A stretch of DNA of 33,991 nt from Methanobacteriota archaeon (GTDB taxonomy: Archaea > Thermoplasmatota > Poseidoniia > Poseidoniales > Poseidoniaceae): the NCBI GenBank assembly GCA_009937205.1, contig JAACCR010000121.1, forward strand, positions 1 to 33,991. Reading direction: 5' to 3'. The notes under the pieces are model-generated. The model was not told where the DNA came from. It worked only from the letters and a program-made list of their open reading frames with translations, and ran no database searches. Shown in pieces: positions 9,016 through 18,921 of this stretch; position 1 is the first letter of the stretch; every line of letters begins with the position of its first letter. The position numbers and the translations under genes were made by a program.

Positions 9016-9876
9016 ATGGAAGAAGGAACAATTATCCACGTCGATTACGAACTATACAACGGAGAAACCGGTACTATTATCGAAACTACTCGCGAAGAGG
9101 TTGCTAAAGAACACGAAGTCCACCAAGAAGGACGTACGTACTCTCCAATGGTCTGTATCGTTGGTGGAGGAATGCTAATCGCAGGTTTCGAAGAAGCACT
9201 AGCAGGAGCAAAAGTAGGCAAAGAACCAGAATGCACTATCGCTCCTGAAGACGGATATGGTGAGAAGGATTCAGAGTTAATCGACACAATTAGTATTGAC
9301 AAACTCCTTCAATCTGTAAAAGACCCTAAGTCACTTTACATCGGCGCACCGGTAAATATTGGTGGAAAGCAAGGAACTCTATCTTACCTTGCAGCAGGAC
9401 GAGCTCGTATTGATTTCAATCACCCAATGGCTGGAAAGACTTTGAAGTATAATTTCAAGATTATCGCAGTTGTTGAAGGAAAGGAAGAAAAGGTTACAGC
9501 ATTGCTGGAATCTAACACAGGTCACACTGACTTTGGAGTAGAATTCACTGGCGATGACCTTGCTATCACTCTACCACAAACAATGCTCTTTGACACCAAT
9601 GCAGCAATGCTCAAGTTCCGTTTGGTAACTACCATCCGTGATGCAATCACTGATGTTTCTAAGGTTTCATTCGTTGAAGTTCACGAACCTCGTGGATTCG
9701 GTGTTGAAGAAACTGAAGAAGAGCACGTTCACGATGAGAACTGCAATCACGACGAAGACCTCTCTTCCCTATCTGTAGCGGAACTCAAAGAACGTTGCAA
9801 GGCAGCGGGGCTGCCAGTTGGCGGCAAGAAAGCAGATCTAGTAGATCGTCTTTCACAACAAGGCGAAGAAGAATGA
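9016..9876 (+). CDS. FKBP-type peptidyl-prolyl isomerase (SlyD-like) with C-terminal His-rich segment and SAP motif
   Basis: FKBP features (VDYELYNGETGTIIETT, IAGFEEALAGAKVGKEPECTIAPEDGYGEKD, FNHPMAGKTLKYNFKIIAV), then EEEHVHDENCNHDED, then SAP-like LSSLSVAELKERCKAAGLPVGGKKADLVDRLSQ. ATG at 9016 preceded by GGGAGG. Confidence 0.88.
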   Translation: MEEGTIIHVDYELYNGETGTIIETTREEVAKEHEVHQEGRTYSPMVCIVGGGMLIAGFEEALAGAKVGKEPECTIAPEDGYGEKDSELIDTISIDKLLQSVKDPKSLYIGAPVNIGGKQGTLSYLAAGRARIDFNHPMAGKTLKYNFKIIAVVEGKEEKVTALLESNTGHTDFGVEFTGDDLAITLPQTMLFDTNAAMLKFRLVTTIRDAITDVSKVSFVEVHEPRGFGVEETEEEHVHDENCNHDEDLSSLSVAELKERCKAAGLPVGGKKADLVDRLSQQGEEE

Positions 9877-9962
9877 TTTTGGATTAGAGTCTGTGGTCGA
9901 CTCACCCGTTCAGTCAGTATTGATTGCGGATTGTTGATACCTTTTGTCATTGAGGCTACATC

Positions 9963-11024
9963 ATGCCAGACCCAGTCATGAGTCCAGATGACTTTTGGCA
10001 ACCAACTACTGAAAGGCAGAATTTGGGATTAGAAAATAAAGGAACTGTTCGCTGGCTACATCTCGGATTCGGATTTGGCATAGCTTCTATTTGTGTGGCA
10101 TTGATGGTAGTGCTTGCACCCTGTTCCCCAGTAGCGGATATTGTTGAAAAGGTATCTGATTGTTCAGAAAAACCATCCTTATTTTCGAGTGATGAAGAAC
10201 TATCTGTACTTAACGAATCTGGAATCAGAGATGGAGACTGCCTTCATGATCTTGAAATCGCTTCATGGAATGTGAAGAGATTCGGCCCTTCAGGTGCTGA
10301 AGATGAGGCGAGAGTCGCTGAGATGGCAAGTAAAATTAGCAACTATGATATCGTCGCTGTTCAGGAAATAAAAGATATACAACAAACAGCACCCTACATC
10401 CTCCAAGATGGAATTGGCGAAATCTCTGAGTATGGAATGGTTCTATCTAATCGAACCGGAGCATTTTGTGAAAACAAGTCAAGTTCCCAAATTTCGGAGC
10501 AATATGCTTTCTACTATGATGTTAAAACCATAAAATCCTTAGATTCTGGTAATCACTATCCAAATAATGATTGTGAATATACCAGAGAGCCATTTGCAGC
10601 AAGGTTTGTATCTGTTGAGTTTAACCACACCTTTGTATTAATTACCTTACATATTGACCCTGATGATGTATTGAATGAGACTGAAGCACTGGTAAATGTA
10701 TTCGAATGGGCTAAGTTCCAATATCCTGGTGAAGACGACTTCATTTTGCTTGGAGACCTTAATGCAGATTGCAGTTATGCAAGATCTTCAGAATTAGATG
10801 AATTGGAGATTCGCAATGGGGACTATCAATGGATAATTCCTGATGGAACCAATACCAATACCGCTGTATCATCATCTTGTGCATATGATCGAATGATTAT
10901 CGGCGATGGTGGGTCTGATGAGTACCTTGGTTCATTCTCAACCGATTGTGAACTAGAAGCATCAGACCACTGTATTATCTCAGCCAGGTTTTCATCCCAT
11001 GAATCGAGTGCTGTTAGCAATTAG
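9963..11024 (+). CDS. Membrane-anchored/secreted endonuclease/exonuclease/phosphatase (DNase I-like) protein
   Basis: N-terminal TM, then LEIASWNVKRFG, DIVAVQEIKD, ITLHIDPDD, ILLGDLNADCSY, YDRMII and ASDHCIISARF, the EEP catalytic motif series. Confidence 0.85.
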   Translation: MPDPVMSPDDFWQPTTERQNLGLENKGTVRWLHLGFGFGIASICVALMVVLAPCSPVADIVEKVSDCSEKPSLFSSDEELSVLNESGIRDGDCLHDLEIASWNVKRFGPSGAEDEARVAEMASKISNYDIVAVQEIKDIQQTAPYILQDGIGEISEYGMVLSNRTGAFCENKSSSQISEQYAFYYDVKTIKSLDSGNHYPNNDCEYTREPFAARFVSVEFNHTFVLITLHIDPDDVLNETEALVNVFEWAKFQYPGEDDFILLGDLNADCSYARSSELDELEIRNGDYQWIIPDGTNTNTAVSSSCAYDRMIIGDGGSDEYLGSFSTDCELEASDHCIISARFSSHESSAVSN

Positions 11025-11030
11025 TGAATA

Positions 11031-11954
11031 TTATAGAGAACCGGTGTTAACAACTGGTGTAGTATCTGTTTCCGAGCATAATACTACTAGCAGATTGCTG
11101 ACCATTGTAGCTTTCTTTTCCTCGTTTAATTCAATGATGTTCTTTTCACTTAATTGCTCTAAAGCCATTTCAACCATTCCTACAGCACCTTTGACGATTT
11201 CACTGCGTGCTGCAACCACTGCGCTTGCTTGTTGGCGGCGAAGCATTGCTTGTGCGATCTCTTGAGAATATGCCAAGTGGCTGATTCTAGCCTCTAAGAC
11301 TTGAATTCCTGCTCTCTTCAATCGCGCTTCAACTGAAATCTGTAATTCTTGTGCGATTACTTCTTGGTGACTTGATAGTGCAATTCCCCCTATGTCTTTA
11401 TCTTCAATAATGTCATAGGGATATTTTGTTGCCATGGCACGTAGTGCTGCTTCGCTTTGAATCTGAACATAGTTCTGATAATTATCAACTTCAAACAAAG
11501 CCTCGGCAGTATCTACAACCTTCCAAACTACAACTGCTGCGATTTCAATTGGATTTGCATTAACATCGTTAACCTTGAGTTTGGCAGATTCGAAGTTTCT
11601 AATTCGTAGAGATATTTTTTGTTTTTCGTATAATGGATTAATGAAGAAATGGAATCCTTGCTTGTCCACCGTTCCTTTGTATTTACCAAAGAATTGCATG
11701 GCAGCTCCTTCATTTGGACTAATTACTAAGTAACTATTGAACATTAAAAACCAAAGAATGGCCAGTGCTAATTGAAGCAAGCCGCCGAAGATTGCAGTGA
11801 TTGGATGGACATAGGTGATTGCCAGAAGAAGTATAAGAGCGGGGACTACAAGCCATTGGATGGCTAAGCCCAAAAATCCATTCAGTGTACTTATTGAAAC
11901 ATCTTTGAACATTACTTCATCATGTGGGTTGGTCGGAACTGGTGCAGGCTGCAT
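11031..11954 (-). CDS. SPFH / band 7 (stomatin/prohibitin-like) membrane protein
   Basis: Two N-terminal TMs then SPFH-like sequence; VEARLKRAGIQVLEARISHLAYSQEIAQAMLRRQQASAVVAARSEIVKGAVGMV is characteristic. Confidence 0.88.
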   Translation of the reverse strand: MQPAPVPTNPHDEVMFKDVSISTLNGFLGLAIQWLVVPALILLLAITYVHPITAIFGGLLQLALAILWFLMFNSYLVISPNEGAAMQFFGKYKGTVDKQGFHFFINPLYEKQKISLRIRNFESAKLKVNDVNANPIEIAAVVVWKVVDTAEALFEVDNYQNYVQIQSEAALRAMATKYPYDIIEDKDIGGIALSSHQEVIAQELQISVEARLKRAGIQVLEARISHLAYSQEIAQAMLRRQQASAVVAARSEIVKGAVGMVEMALEQLSEKNIIELNEEKKATMVSNLLVVLCSETDTTPVVNTGSL

Positions 11955-12107
11955 AATAGGTGGTAAATTCGGTAATAATTAATATTGTCCATGGTTTGAT
12001 ATTTGTTCTAACTTTACATCACTTGATACTAACAGGACAAGTCAAATTTCCACCACTAAAGGTCTGTAGCAAGCGTAACTTGAAGGTCAACAAGTGAAGC
12101 GCAACCC

Positions 12108-12506
12108 ATGGAGGTTAACTGCCCTCTCTCTCAACAAGAGCAAAGGTGGCTTGATGGCGGTATTACCAAGTTCAATACAGGTCGTTACTGGCACGCTCAT
12201 GAGGACTGGGAAGAGATGTGGAAGTCACTCAAGGTGAGAGAAGTTGAGCAACGATACGTCCTGGGAATCCAGGGGCTCATCCAAACGACAGCTCTGATGT
12301 TCCAATATGAGCGACAAAAGCCCCAAGGCATTATCAAAATGTGGAGGAAATTGACCGATAAAATCGGCACGCCTGAATCACCTTTGTTCGAGAATTTATG
12401 GTGTGTCGATATCCCCAAAGTGCTTCATGATGTTCTCCCTTTTCATGCCGATGCCACCGCTGATGAACCCACGTGGGATCTCAATCCAAACGCAGTTCAA
12501 ATGTGA
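12108..12506 (+). CDS. DUF309 family protein
   Basis: FNTGRYWHAHEDWEEMWKSL...EQRYVLGIQGLIQTTALMFQYERQKPQG matches the DUF309 pattern. Confidence 0.8.
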   Translation: MEVNCPLSQQEQRWLDGGITKFNTGRYWHAHEDWEEMWKSLKVREVEQRYVLGIQGLIQTTALMFQYERQKPQGIIKMWRKLTDKIGTPESPLFENLWCVDIPKVLHDVLPFHADATADEPTWDLNPNAVQM

Positions 12507-12523
12507 CATAAGAATTGTTTTCT

Positions 12524-12904
12524 TCAATTAGCATGAAGGTAATACGCAGTATTGATGGCAGCAGCAAAGCTAATCCATGCGAGATAGGGCCAAACTAACA
12601 TCGATGCGGAGGGAAGGTGTGTATAGATGAGGTATGCATAGATGAGCGTAAAGACAATCATCAATACAATCATCACCAATGAAAGGAGATAACGTTCAGA
12701 ATTGAAGACTGAAGGCCAAGCAAGATTCAATGCAAGTTGAACCAGAAACAAGACAATGATAACATTGGAATGCTTCAGCTCCTCTCGATGATTCAACACA
12801 GAACTGAAACTGAAGGCAATACAGGTGTAAAGAACCACCCATATGGGTGCAACGACCCAGCCAGGAGGTTGGAAGAACGGTTCGTAATCTGAATCAAATG
12901 TCAA
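12524..12904 (-). CDS. tspO: TspO/MBR family membrane protein
   Basis: PPGWVVAPIWVVLYTCIAFSF, LVQLALNLAWPSVFN and LVWPYLAWISFAAAINTAYYLHAN are TspO/MBR hallmark stretches; 126 aa, 5 TM-like segments. TTG start at 12904. Confidence 0.9.
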   Translation of the reverse strand: MTFDSDYEPFFQPPGWVVAPIWVVLYTCIAFSFSSVLNHREELKHSNVIIVLFLVQLALNLAWPSVFNSERYLLSLVMIVLMIVFTLIYAYLIYTHLPSASMLVWPYLAWISFAAAINTAYYLHAN

Positions 12905-12933
12905 TTACTTCGCCCTATTATTAGGTCCGAATC

Positions 12934-12944
12934 GTTTTTTATAA
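12934..12944 (-). promoter_or_regulatory. Putative archaeal TATA box (TTTATAAAAAA) upstream of tspO
   Basis: TTTATAAA about 35 nt upstream of the tspO TTG start on the minus strand. Confidence 0.35.
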
Positions 12945-13088
12945 ATGCCTGTTCAGAATCATGGTATTATCGAACCCTTAGGTTTAGATGCACAAGCATC
13001 AACTAAACACCGTAAAGAATCTAAAACTGAGATTTGTACCAAAGGTCATGGACCTTTCAAGTGCAGCGCAATGGCAGAAATTATTGGA

Positions 13089-13232
13089 TTAGGCACAATC
13101 CTCGCAAACCCATTCATTATCGCGCTTGCGCTTGTAACCATGCGCAGGGCAGCATGGGCTGTTTGCAGTAGTGCACATGCAGAATAACCACGGTCCAACC
13201 GCGCCGCAGTGGTGGCACACATAGTCAGTCAT
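13089..13232 (-). CDS. Small zinc-ribbon protein (47 aa)
   Basis: MTDYVCHHCGAVGPWLFCMCTTANSPCCPAHGYKRKRDNEWVCEDCA: terminal CxxC pairs with extra Cys/His between. Minus-strand TATA-like ATTAAAAT centred near 13258 is about 26 nt upstream of the ATG, fitting a leaderless archaeal transcript. Confidence 0.45.
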   Translation of the reverse strand: MTDYVCHHCGAVGPWLFCMCTTANSPCCPAHGYKRKRDNEWVCEDCA

Positions 13233-13253
13233 AATTCGGCTTGAGAGTATTGC

Positions 13254-13263
13254 TATTTTAATT
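13254..13263 (-). promoter_or_regulatory. Putative archaeal TATA box for the small zinc-ribbon ORF
   Basis: ATTAAAAT on the minus strand about 26 nt upstream of the ATG at 13232. Confidence 0.3.
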
Positions 13264-13388
13264 ATGGCTAGAAATGAAGCCATTGATTGCATGCAGTCAG
13301 AAAACAAAACTCTTTCTTGCTAATATTATGATGATTCAGTGGTAAAGGATATTGCCGAGAGGCTATGAGGATTACTTGAGGCGAGCAA

Positions 13389-14777
13389 ATGTCTAGCGTT
13401 GATGAGATTCACGAAATCCTTTCTCATCATAAACCGTGTTTACCTTCAAAGCAACATCATCCAATAGAAAAAGTAGCGATTTGGTCGGTTCTTGCACTAT
13501 TAACCGGTATTACAATCGGTTTGGTAATGTTCAATGAATTGGTATGGGTTGATACGCTAAAGCCGATAATCTGGGATCCAATTCTAAAAGATGCAGGTGC
13601 GGCAGGAGATGCTGGATATACGCCACAAAATACTGCAATATACACGTCTAGTATGTTCATCTGTGTAATTACCTTACAAGCATTATTCCGTAAAATGGAA
13701 TTACCTTGCGATGATAGGATGACTCTCGCCTTAATCGCCTGGGTTAGTCTTGCACCTGTATTGAGGGTTCTAGAGGATGCGGACTTCTACAGCAGTGAAG
13801 TAGACTGGTTATTCATCTCTCCAGTGATACACCTCCACCTTACCACTTGGTTGGTCGTTGTCGCAGTAATCTCTCATTATCTAGCAGGTAAGTGGGATTC
13901 ACTAAGAGGTGATTTGGCTGAATCCAAGAAGCAAACTACTCTATTCACAATACTAGGACTTCTTCTATTTGCACATTGGATAATGCTATATCGGCCATCA
14001 TATGCAGAACATGCTGAAATGGGTAACCAATTGGTGATCGCTGGGCTTATCGCTTCGTTCACCATTCTATTCTTTGCCTTGACAAAAACTCGAGATTGGC
14101 CAGCGATTACTAGAGGAATGTTTTCTTTCGCAATTGCAGCTTTGGTAATGAGTCTGTCTCATTGGGGGCAATTTATCATCACTCCTTGGCAACAAGAGAG
14201 TGGCCGAGTCACTTCAGAAATAACTCTATGGCCGGTAATAATTGTAATCGGAATACCTGCTGTTGTTTGTTATTGGATGTACAATAAAGGAATTGAAGAT
14301 GCACGAATGTTGAAATTAACCGGTTTCAGTGCAGGTGTTCTCCCCGAAGGCATTAGTCTCAAAAGTTGGGAGTTTGAAAAAGAATTGGTAAAAGATCATC
14401 CGATTGAAAAGTTGTCAAATAATGCACTTCTAGCATCTCCAATGGTTATCGGTATGGTCTTTGGGCAGTTGGTTGATGGTTTCGCAACGATGATGGGGAT
14501 CGATTTCTTTGGCTATGGTGAAAAACATCCAGTGTCTAATAGCGTAATCGTATTAGGTGGAGAAGTCAATCAAATGCTCGGAATTACCGTGGGCGAAGGA
14601 GCATGGTTATTCACTCTCTTGAAAGCCTTTTTAATCGGATTAATCGTTTGGATGTTTGTTCAGATGAGAGTTGAAAACAGGCAAAGTCATCTTCGCCAAC
14701 TTATCGTCTTAGCAGTCCTCATAGTAGGCTTGGCTCCAGGCCTTCGCGATATTGGCCGATTAATTCTTGGTGTTTGA
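13389..14777 (+). CDS. DUF63 family archaeal multi-pass membrane protein
   Basis: 462 aa multi-TM with ASPMVIGMVFGQLVDGFATMMGIDFFGYGEKHPVSN and C-terminal LIVGLAPGLRDIGRLILGV, typical of DUF63. Confidence 0.85.
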   Translation: MSSVDEIHEILSHHKPCLPSKQHHPIEKVAIWSVLALLTGITIGLVMFNELVWVDTLKPIIWDPILKDAGAAGDAGYTPQNTAIYTSSMFICVITLQALFRKMELPCDDRMTLALIAWVSLAPVLRVLEDADFYSSEVDWLFISPVIHLHLTTWLVVVAVISHYLAGKWDSLRGDLAESKKQTTLFTILGLLLFAHWIMLYRPSYAEHAEMGNQLVIAGLIASFTILFFALTKTRDWPAITRGMFSFAIAALVMSLSHWGQFIITPWQQESGRVTSEITLWPVIIVIGIPAVVCYWMYNKGIEDARMLKLTGFSAGVLPEGISLKSWEFEKELVKDHPIEKLSNNALLASPMVIGMVFGQLVDGFATMMGIDFFGYGEKHPVSNSVIVLGGEVNQMLGITVGEGAWLFTLLKAFLIGLIVWMFVQMRVENRQSHLRQLIVLAVLIVGLAPGLRDIGRLILGV

Positions 14778-14854
14778 TAATTAATTGCCTTTGAGTTGTT
14801 ATTGCCTTTGATGTTAAATGCGGGTTTGACTTGGCTGGTCTTGAAGGGGTTGCA

Positions 14855-16465
14855 ATGGACAGATTACCAACGCGCATCATTCGTAGTGACCCTGACTACA
14901 TTGCTCGTAAGTCGCACAATGAGGGATTACTCGCAACTCTTCGTGAACGCCTTTCAGTCGCAAGCAATGGTGGTGGCGGCAAATACGTCGAAAGACATCA
15001 ATCTCGTGGCAAGATGTTACCAAGAGAAAGAATAGACCGAATCATTGACCCAGGTAGCGCATTTTTGGAATTATCTCCACTGGCAGCTTTTGAATTATAC
15101 GATGGCAGAGCGCACTCAGCTGGTATGGTAACAGGTATTGGAATGGTACACGGAAGAGAATGTCTATTCGTTGCTAATGATGCAACTGTAAAAGGTGGAA
15201 GTTACTATCCAATGACTGTAAAAAAGCATATTCGTGCTCAGTCAATCGCTCATGAAAACCACCTTCCTTGTATTTACTTAGTTGATTCAGGTGGCGCATT
15301 CCTTCCATTGCAGGATGAGGTGTTTCCAGATATTGGCCATTCCGGTAGAATCTTCCGTAATCAAGCCAAGATGTCTGGAGATGGAATTGCGCAAATTGCA
15401 GCAGTTCTAGGTTCTTGTACTGCTGGAGGAGCATATGTTCCAGCAATGTCGGATGAATCCATCATAGTCAAAGGCAATGGAACGATTTTCCTTGCAGGTC
15501 CTCCACTGGTCAAAGCAGCGACTGGAGAAGAGGTTACTGCTGAGGAATTAGGTGGTGCTGAAGTCCATACGGTCCAATCAGGTGTTGCAGATCACTTCGC
15601 AGAAGATGAGGCTGAAGCATTACGAATGGTTCGCAACATCGTTGAGAATCTGGGTCCAAGGCAATTAGCGCCAGCAGCCTTTGCTGAAGTTGAAGAGCCA
15701 GCACATGATGTCAATGATTTGCTAGGTCTAATTCCAAATGATAATCGTACACCATTGGCAATAAAAGAAGTAATTGCGAGAATAGTCGACGGTTCAAGAT
15801 TCCATGAATTCAAAGCCAGATATGGAACAACATTGATTTGTGGTTTTGCTCACATCCATGGTCACAAAGTCGGAATCGTTGCTAATAATGGGATTCTCTT
15901 TTCAGAATCATCATTGAAAGGTGCTCACTTTGTTGAGTTATGTGGTCAAAGAGGAATCCCATTGGTATTCTTGCAAAACATAACTGGGTTCATGGTCGGT
16001 AAGGCATACGAAGCAGGTGGAATTGCTAAGGATGGTGCAAAATTAGTAACTGCAGTATCATGTGTTAATGTTCCTAAATTCACAGTTATTATCGGTGGCT
16101 CTCACGGTGCTGGTAACTATGGTATGTGTGGTAGAGCATATGACCCAAGGTTCCTCTTCATGTGGCCAAACTCCCGTATTTCAGTAATGGGCGGCCCTCA
16201 AGCAGCTGATGTATTGACTACGGTCAAACAAGATCAAAGGGCGAGAGAAGGATTGCCTCCGATGGAAGGAACTGAGTTAGATGGATTCAGAAAACCGATA
16301 TTGGATAAGTACGAAACAGAAGGTTCACCTTACTATTCAACAGCCCGATTATGGGATGATGGAATTATCGATCCAAGAGATACAAGAGATGTATTGGGAT
16401 TGTGTTTGGCAACAGCGAGAAATGCACCATTGCCTAATGATAAATTTGGTGTATTCCGAATGTGA
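14855..16465 (+). CDS. Acyl-CoA carboxylase carboxyltransferase subunit, methylcrotonyl-CoA carboxylase beta-like
   Basis: Carboxyltransferase motifs [69 protein letters not shown], and C-terminus [26 protein letters not shown]...KFGVFRM, which is MCC beta-like. ATG at 14855 preferred over TTG at 14831. Confidence 0.9.
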   Translation: MDRLPTRIIRSDPDYIARKSHNEGLLATLRERLSVASNGGGGKYVERHQSRGKMLPRERIDRIIDPGSAFLELSPLAAFELYDGRAHSAGMVTGIGMVHGRECLFVANDATVKGGSYYPMTVKKHIRAQSIAHENHLPCIYLVDSGGAFLPLQDEVFPDIGHSGRIFRNQAKMSGDGIAQIAAVLGSCTAGGAYVPAMSDESIIVKGNGTIFLAGPPLVKAATGEEVTAEELGGAEVHTVQSGVADHFAEDEAEALRMVRNIVENLGPRQLAPAAFAEVEEPAHDVNDLLGLIPNDNRTPLAIKEVIARIVDGSRFHEFKARYGTTLICGFAHIHGHKVGIVANNGILFSESSLKGAHFVELCGQRGIPLVFLQNITGFMVGKAYEAGGIAKDGAKLVTAVSCVNVPKFTVIIGGSHGAGNYGMCGRAYDPRFLFMWPNSRISVMGGPQAADVLTTVKQDQRAREGLPPMEGTELDGFRKPILDKYETEGSPYYSTARLWDDGIIDPRDTRDVLGLCLATARNAPLPNDKFGVFRM

Positions 16466-16507
16466 TAATGCAATTAGAAAATTAAAAATGCAATTGGAGT
16501 TTTAATC

Positions 16508-17371
16508 ATGGTAAATATGCAAAATCCACCTCAAACGCAACTGATCAGTTTAGAGATTTCAGGTTCTGCCTGCCGTATCACACTAAATCGTGAAGACAAG
16601 TTCAATGCACTTAACGTTCAAATGATAAGCGAATTGTGTCAAATTTTGCAATGGACAGCACAAAGAAGCGCTGGTGCTTTGGATTCACTAGTTGATGAAA
16701 ATGGTCATCAATTCCTAAGAACATTGGTACTCAGTGGTGCAGGGCGTCATTTTTGTGCAGGTGCGGATATCAATATGATGCGTGATGCAGGTGCTAATAG
16801 TGCGGAAGAAAACCGTGCAGATTCTGAAAGACTTGACAGTTTATTCAATGGACTTTGGTCCCACCCGTGTTTGACCATTGCTGCAGTTCAAGGAGTAGCA
16901 CTTGGCGGTGGCGCTGGATTAATCGCTTGCTGTGACCATGTAATCGCTAACAACAATATCAAAATCGCTTTATCGGAAGGGAAATTAGGAATTCTCCCAG
17001 CTGTAATAGGACCTTATGTCTACAGACGATTAGGTTCTGCTTGCTTCCGAAGACTAGCTATGATGGCTAGCCGTATAGATGGTGAAGAAGCGTTACGCAC
17101 TGGCTTTATTGAAAAGTTGGTCGACAACGAAGAGCAAATGATTGCAGAGGTTGACAAAGCAATCGCTGAAGTTCTAACCACTGGACCATGCGCTGTAACA
17201 TTAGCAAAAGAATTGACATTAGAGTTTGATAGATTTACCGAGAGTGATGCGGAATTGAGAGATTGGACTCTTAATTTTACTAGCAAAATGCGTGCATCAA
17301 AAGAGGGGCAGGAAGGTCTTTCTTCTTTCCTTGACAAGCGCCCAGCCAATTGGAAGCCAGATAGCGAATAA
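16508..17371 (+). CDS. Enoyl-CoA hydratase/isomerase family protein (candidate methylglutaconyl-CoA hydratase)
   Basis: Crotonase motifs LSGAGRHFCAGADINMM and AAVQGVALGGGAGLIACCDHVIANNNIKIALSEGKLGILPAVIGPYVYRRLG; lies between the carboxylase subunit genes. Confidence 0.88.
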   Translation: MVNMQNPPQTQLISLEISGSACRITLNREDKFNALNVQMISELCQILQWTAQRSAGALDSLVDENGHQFLRTLVLSGAGRHFCAGADINMMRDAGANSAEENRADSERLDSLFNGLWSHPCLTIAAVQGVALGGGAGLIACCDHVIANNNIKIALSEGKLGILPAVIGPYVYRRLGSACFRRLAMMASRIDGEEALRTGFIEKLVDNEEQMIAEVDKAIAEVLTTGPCAVTLAKELTLEFDRFTESDAELRDWTLNFTSKMRASKEGQEGLSSFLDKRPANWKPDSE

Positions 17372-17400
17372 GCGATTTCAAATTGTAAGAGGTGAAACAG

Positions 17401-18921
17401 ATGGCCAACAAACTGACTAAAGTTCTGGTGGCAAACCGTGGTGAAATCGCTTGCCGTATTCTCCGTGCTTGTAGTGAGGCTGGAATTGCATCAGTAGCGA
17501 TTTATGCTAGCAATGATGCAAAATCACTGTTCGTTGAATTAGCCGATGAAGCGGTACAACTCAGTGGAGATACGATTGCCCAAACCTATCTTGACCAACA
17601 ACAGATTTTACGAATAGCAGCAGCAACAGGTTCGGATGCAATCCATCCTGGTTTTGGCTTCTTATCAGAAAGAGCAGACTTTGCTCAAGCAGTAGGTGAT
17701 GCAGGAATCCAATGGGTCGGACCAAGTCCGGATGCAATCACCAAAATGGGTGACAAGATGACTGCCAGAATCACCATGCGTAATGCTGGAGTACCGGTCA
17801 TTCCTGGTGAAGAAATCGAAGAGGTTGAAGAACAAGCCGCTTTGATAGCAATTGAAGATGCCAGCCATAGAGTCGGATATCCACTTCTTCTCAAAGCATC
17901 AAGTGGTGGTGGTGGTAAAGGAATGCGGGCAGTTCATGATCCAAGTGAATTGATTTCATCTGCCCAAGGTGCTCGGAGAGAAGCTATTGCAGCATTCGGT
18001 GATGGCCGAGTCTATATCGAGAGATTGCTAACCGGTTCTAAGCACGTAGAGATTCAAATTCTTGCCGATAGGCATGGCAGAACTATTCATCTTGGAGAGC
18101 GAGAGTGTAGTGTTCAAAGAAGACATCAGAAAGTATTCGAAGAAGCGCCATGTGCAACGATGACGGCACAAATAAGAGATGCTATGGGAAGTGCTGCTGT
18201 TGCAGCAGCACAAGCAGTTGATTACGAAGGTGCAGGAACTGTTGAGTTCTTATTAGCACCTAATGGTGAATTCTTTTTCCTTGAAATGAATACGCGAATT
18301 CAAGTTGAACATCCGGTTACAGAATTGGTTACAGGCGTTGACTTGGTTAGAGAGCAATTGAGAATCGCAGCCGGTGAACCGATGTCATGTGGCGATTTGA
18401 TGATACGCGGTCACTCTATTGAAGTGCGATTATATGCAGAAGATGCAGCCAATAACTTCCTTCCAGCAATTGGAAAATTAGCAGTATTCTCTCCACCTGA
18501 AGGACCAGGAGTACGTTTGGATACCGGTGTTAGAGAGGGAGATGAAGTCACTCCAAATTATGACCCAATGCTTGCAAAACTAATCGTTTGGGCACCAAGT
18601 CGCCCTGAAGCATTGCAGAGAATGAGAAGAGCACTGGACGAATTTGTAGTTCTAGGAACTACTACCAATATCAGATTCTTGCGAGAGTTGTGCGACCAAT
18701 TAGAGGTAATTAACGGAACAACCGATACCACGACAATCGACAGACTATGGCCCAATGGCTGGTCGCCTAATGTTTCACAATCAATTCAAAGCGCTGCACT
18801 ATTAGTTGCTTCTTGTGCAGAGGTGAATGGTCTACAGCGCAGAACTTCTTCCAATTCTAATCAAGATACATCTGATGGGCCAGTCAGCCCATTCACAACA
18901 TTGAACAGGAGGTTTCCTTGA
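17401..18921 (+). CDS. Biotin carboxylase subunit of acyl-CoA (methylcrotonyl-CoA-type) carboxylase
   Basis: KVLVANRGEIACRILRA, LLLKASSGGGGKGMRAV, HVEIQILADRHGRTIHLGERECSVQRRHQKVFEEAP and FLEMNTRIQVEHPVTELVTGVDLV are biotin carboxylase hallmarks. Confidence 0.93.
   Translation: MANKLTKVLVANRGEIACRILRACSEAGIASVAIYASNDAKSLFVELADEAVQLSGDTIAQTYLDQQQILRIAAATGSDAIHPGFGFLSERADFAQAVGDAGIQWVGPSPDAITKMGDKMTARITMRNAGVPVIPGEEIEEVEEQAALIAIEDASHRVGYPLLLKASSGGGGKGMRAVHDPSELISSAQGARREAIAAFGDGRVYIERLLTGSKHVEIQILADRHGRTIHLGERECSVQRRHQKVFEEAPCATMTAQIRDAMGSAAVAAAQAVDYEGAGTVEFLLAPNGEFFFLEMNTRIQVEHPVTELVTGVDLVREQLRIAAGEPMSCGDLMIRGHSIEVRLYAEDAANNFLPAIGKLAVFSPPEGPGVRLDTGVREGDEVTPNYDPMLAKLIVWAPSRPEALQRMRRALDEFVVLGTTTNIRFLRELCDQLEVINGTTDTTTIDRLWPNGWSPNVSQSIQSAALLVASCAEVNGLQRRTSSNSNQDTSDGPVSPFTTLNRRFP

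Noticed and set aside
11022-11060. GTTAAC-centred imperfect palindrome ACCGGTGTTAACAACTGGTG between convergent genes
   Set aside because: Lies mostly inside the SPFH coding 3' end and pairs imperfectly; not convincing as a terminator.
12945-13187. 80-aa plus-strand ORF MPVQNHGIIEPLGLDAQ...
   Set aside because: Overlaps the Cys-rich minus-strand ORF; the nearby TATA-like sequence is only a few nt upstream of its ATG, which is too close to drive it. Not excluded completely.
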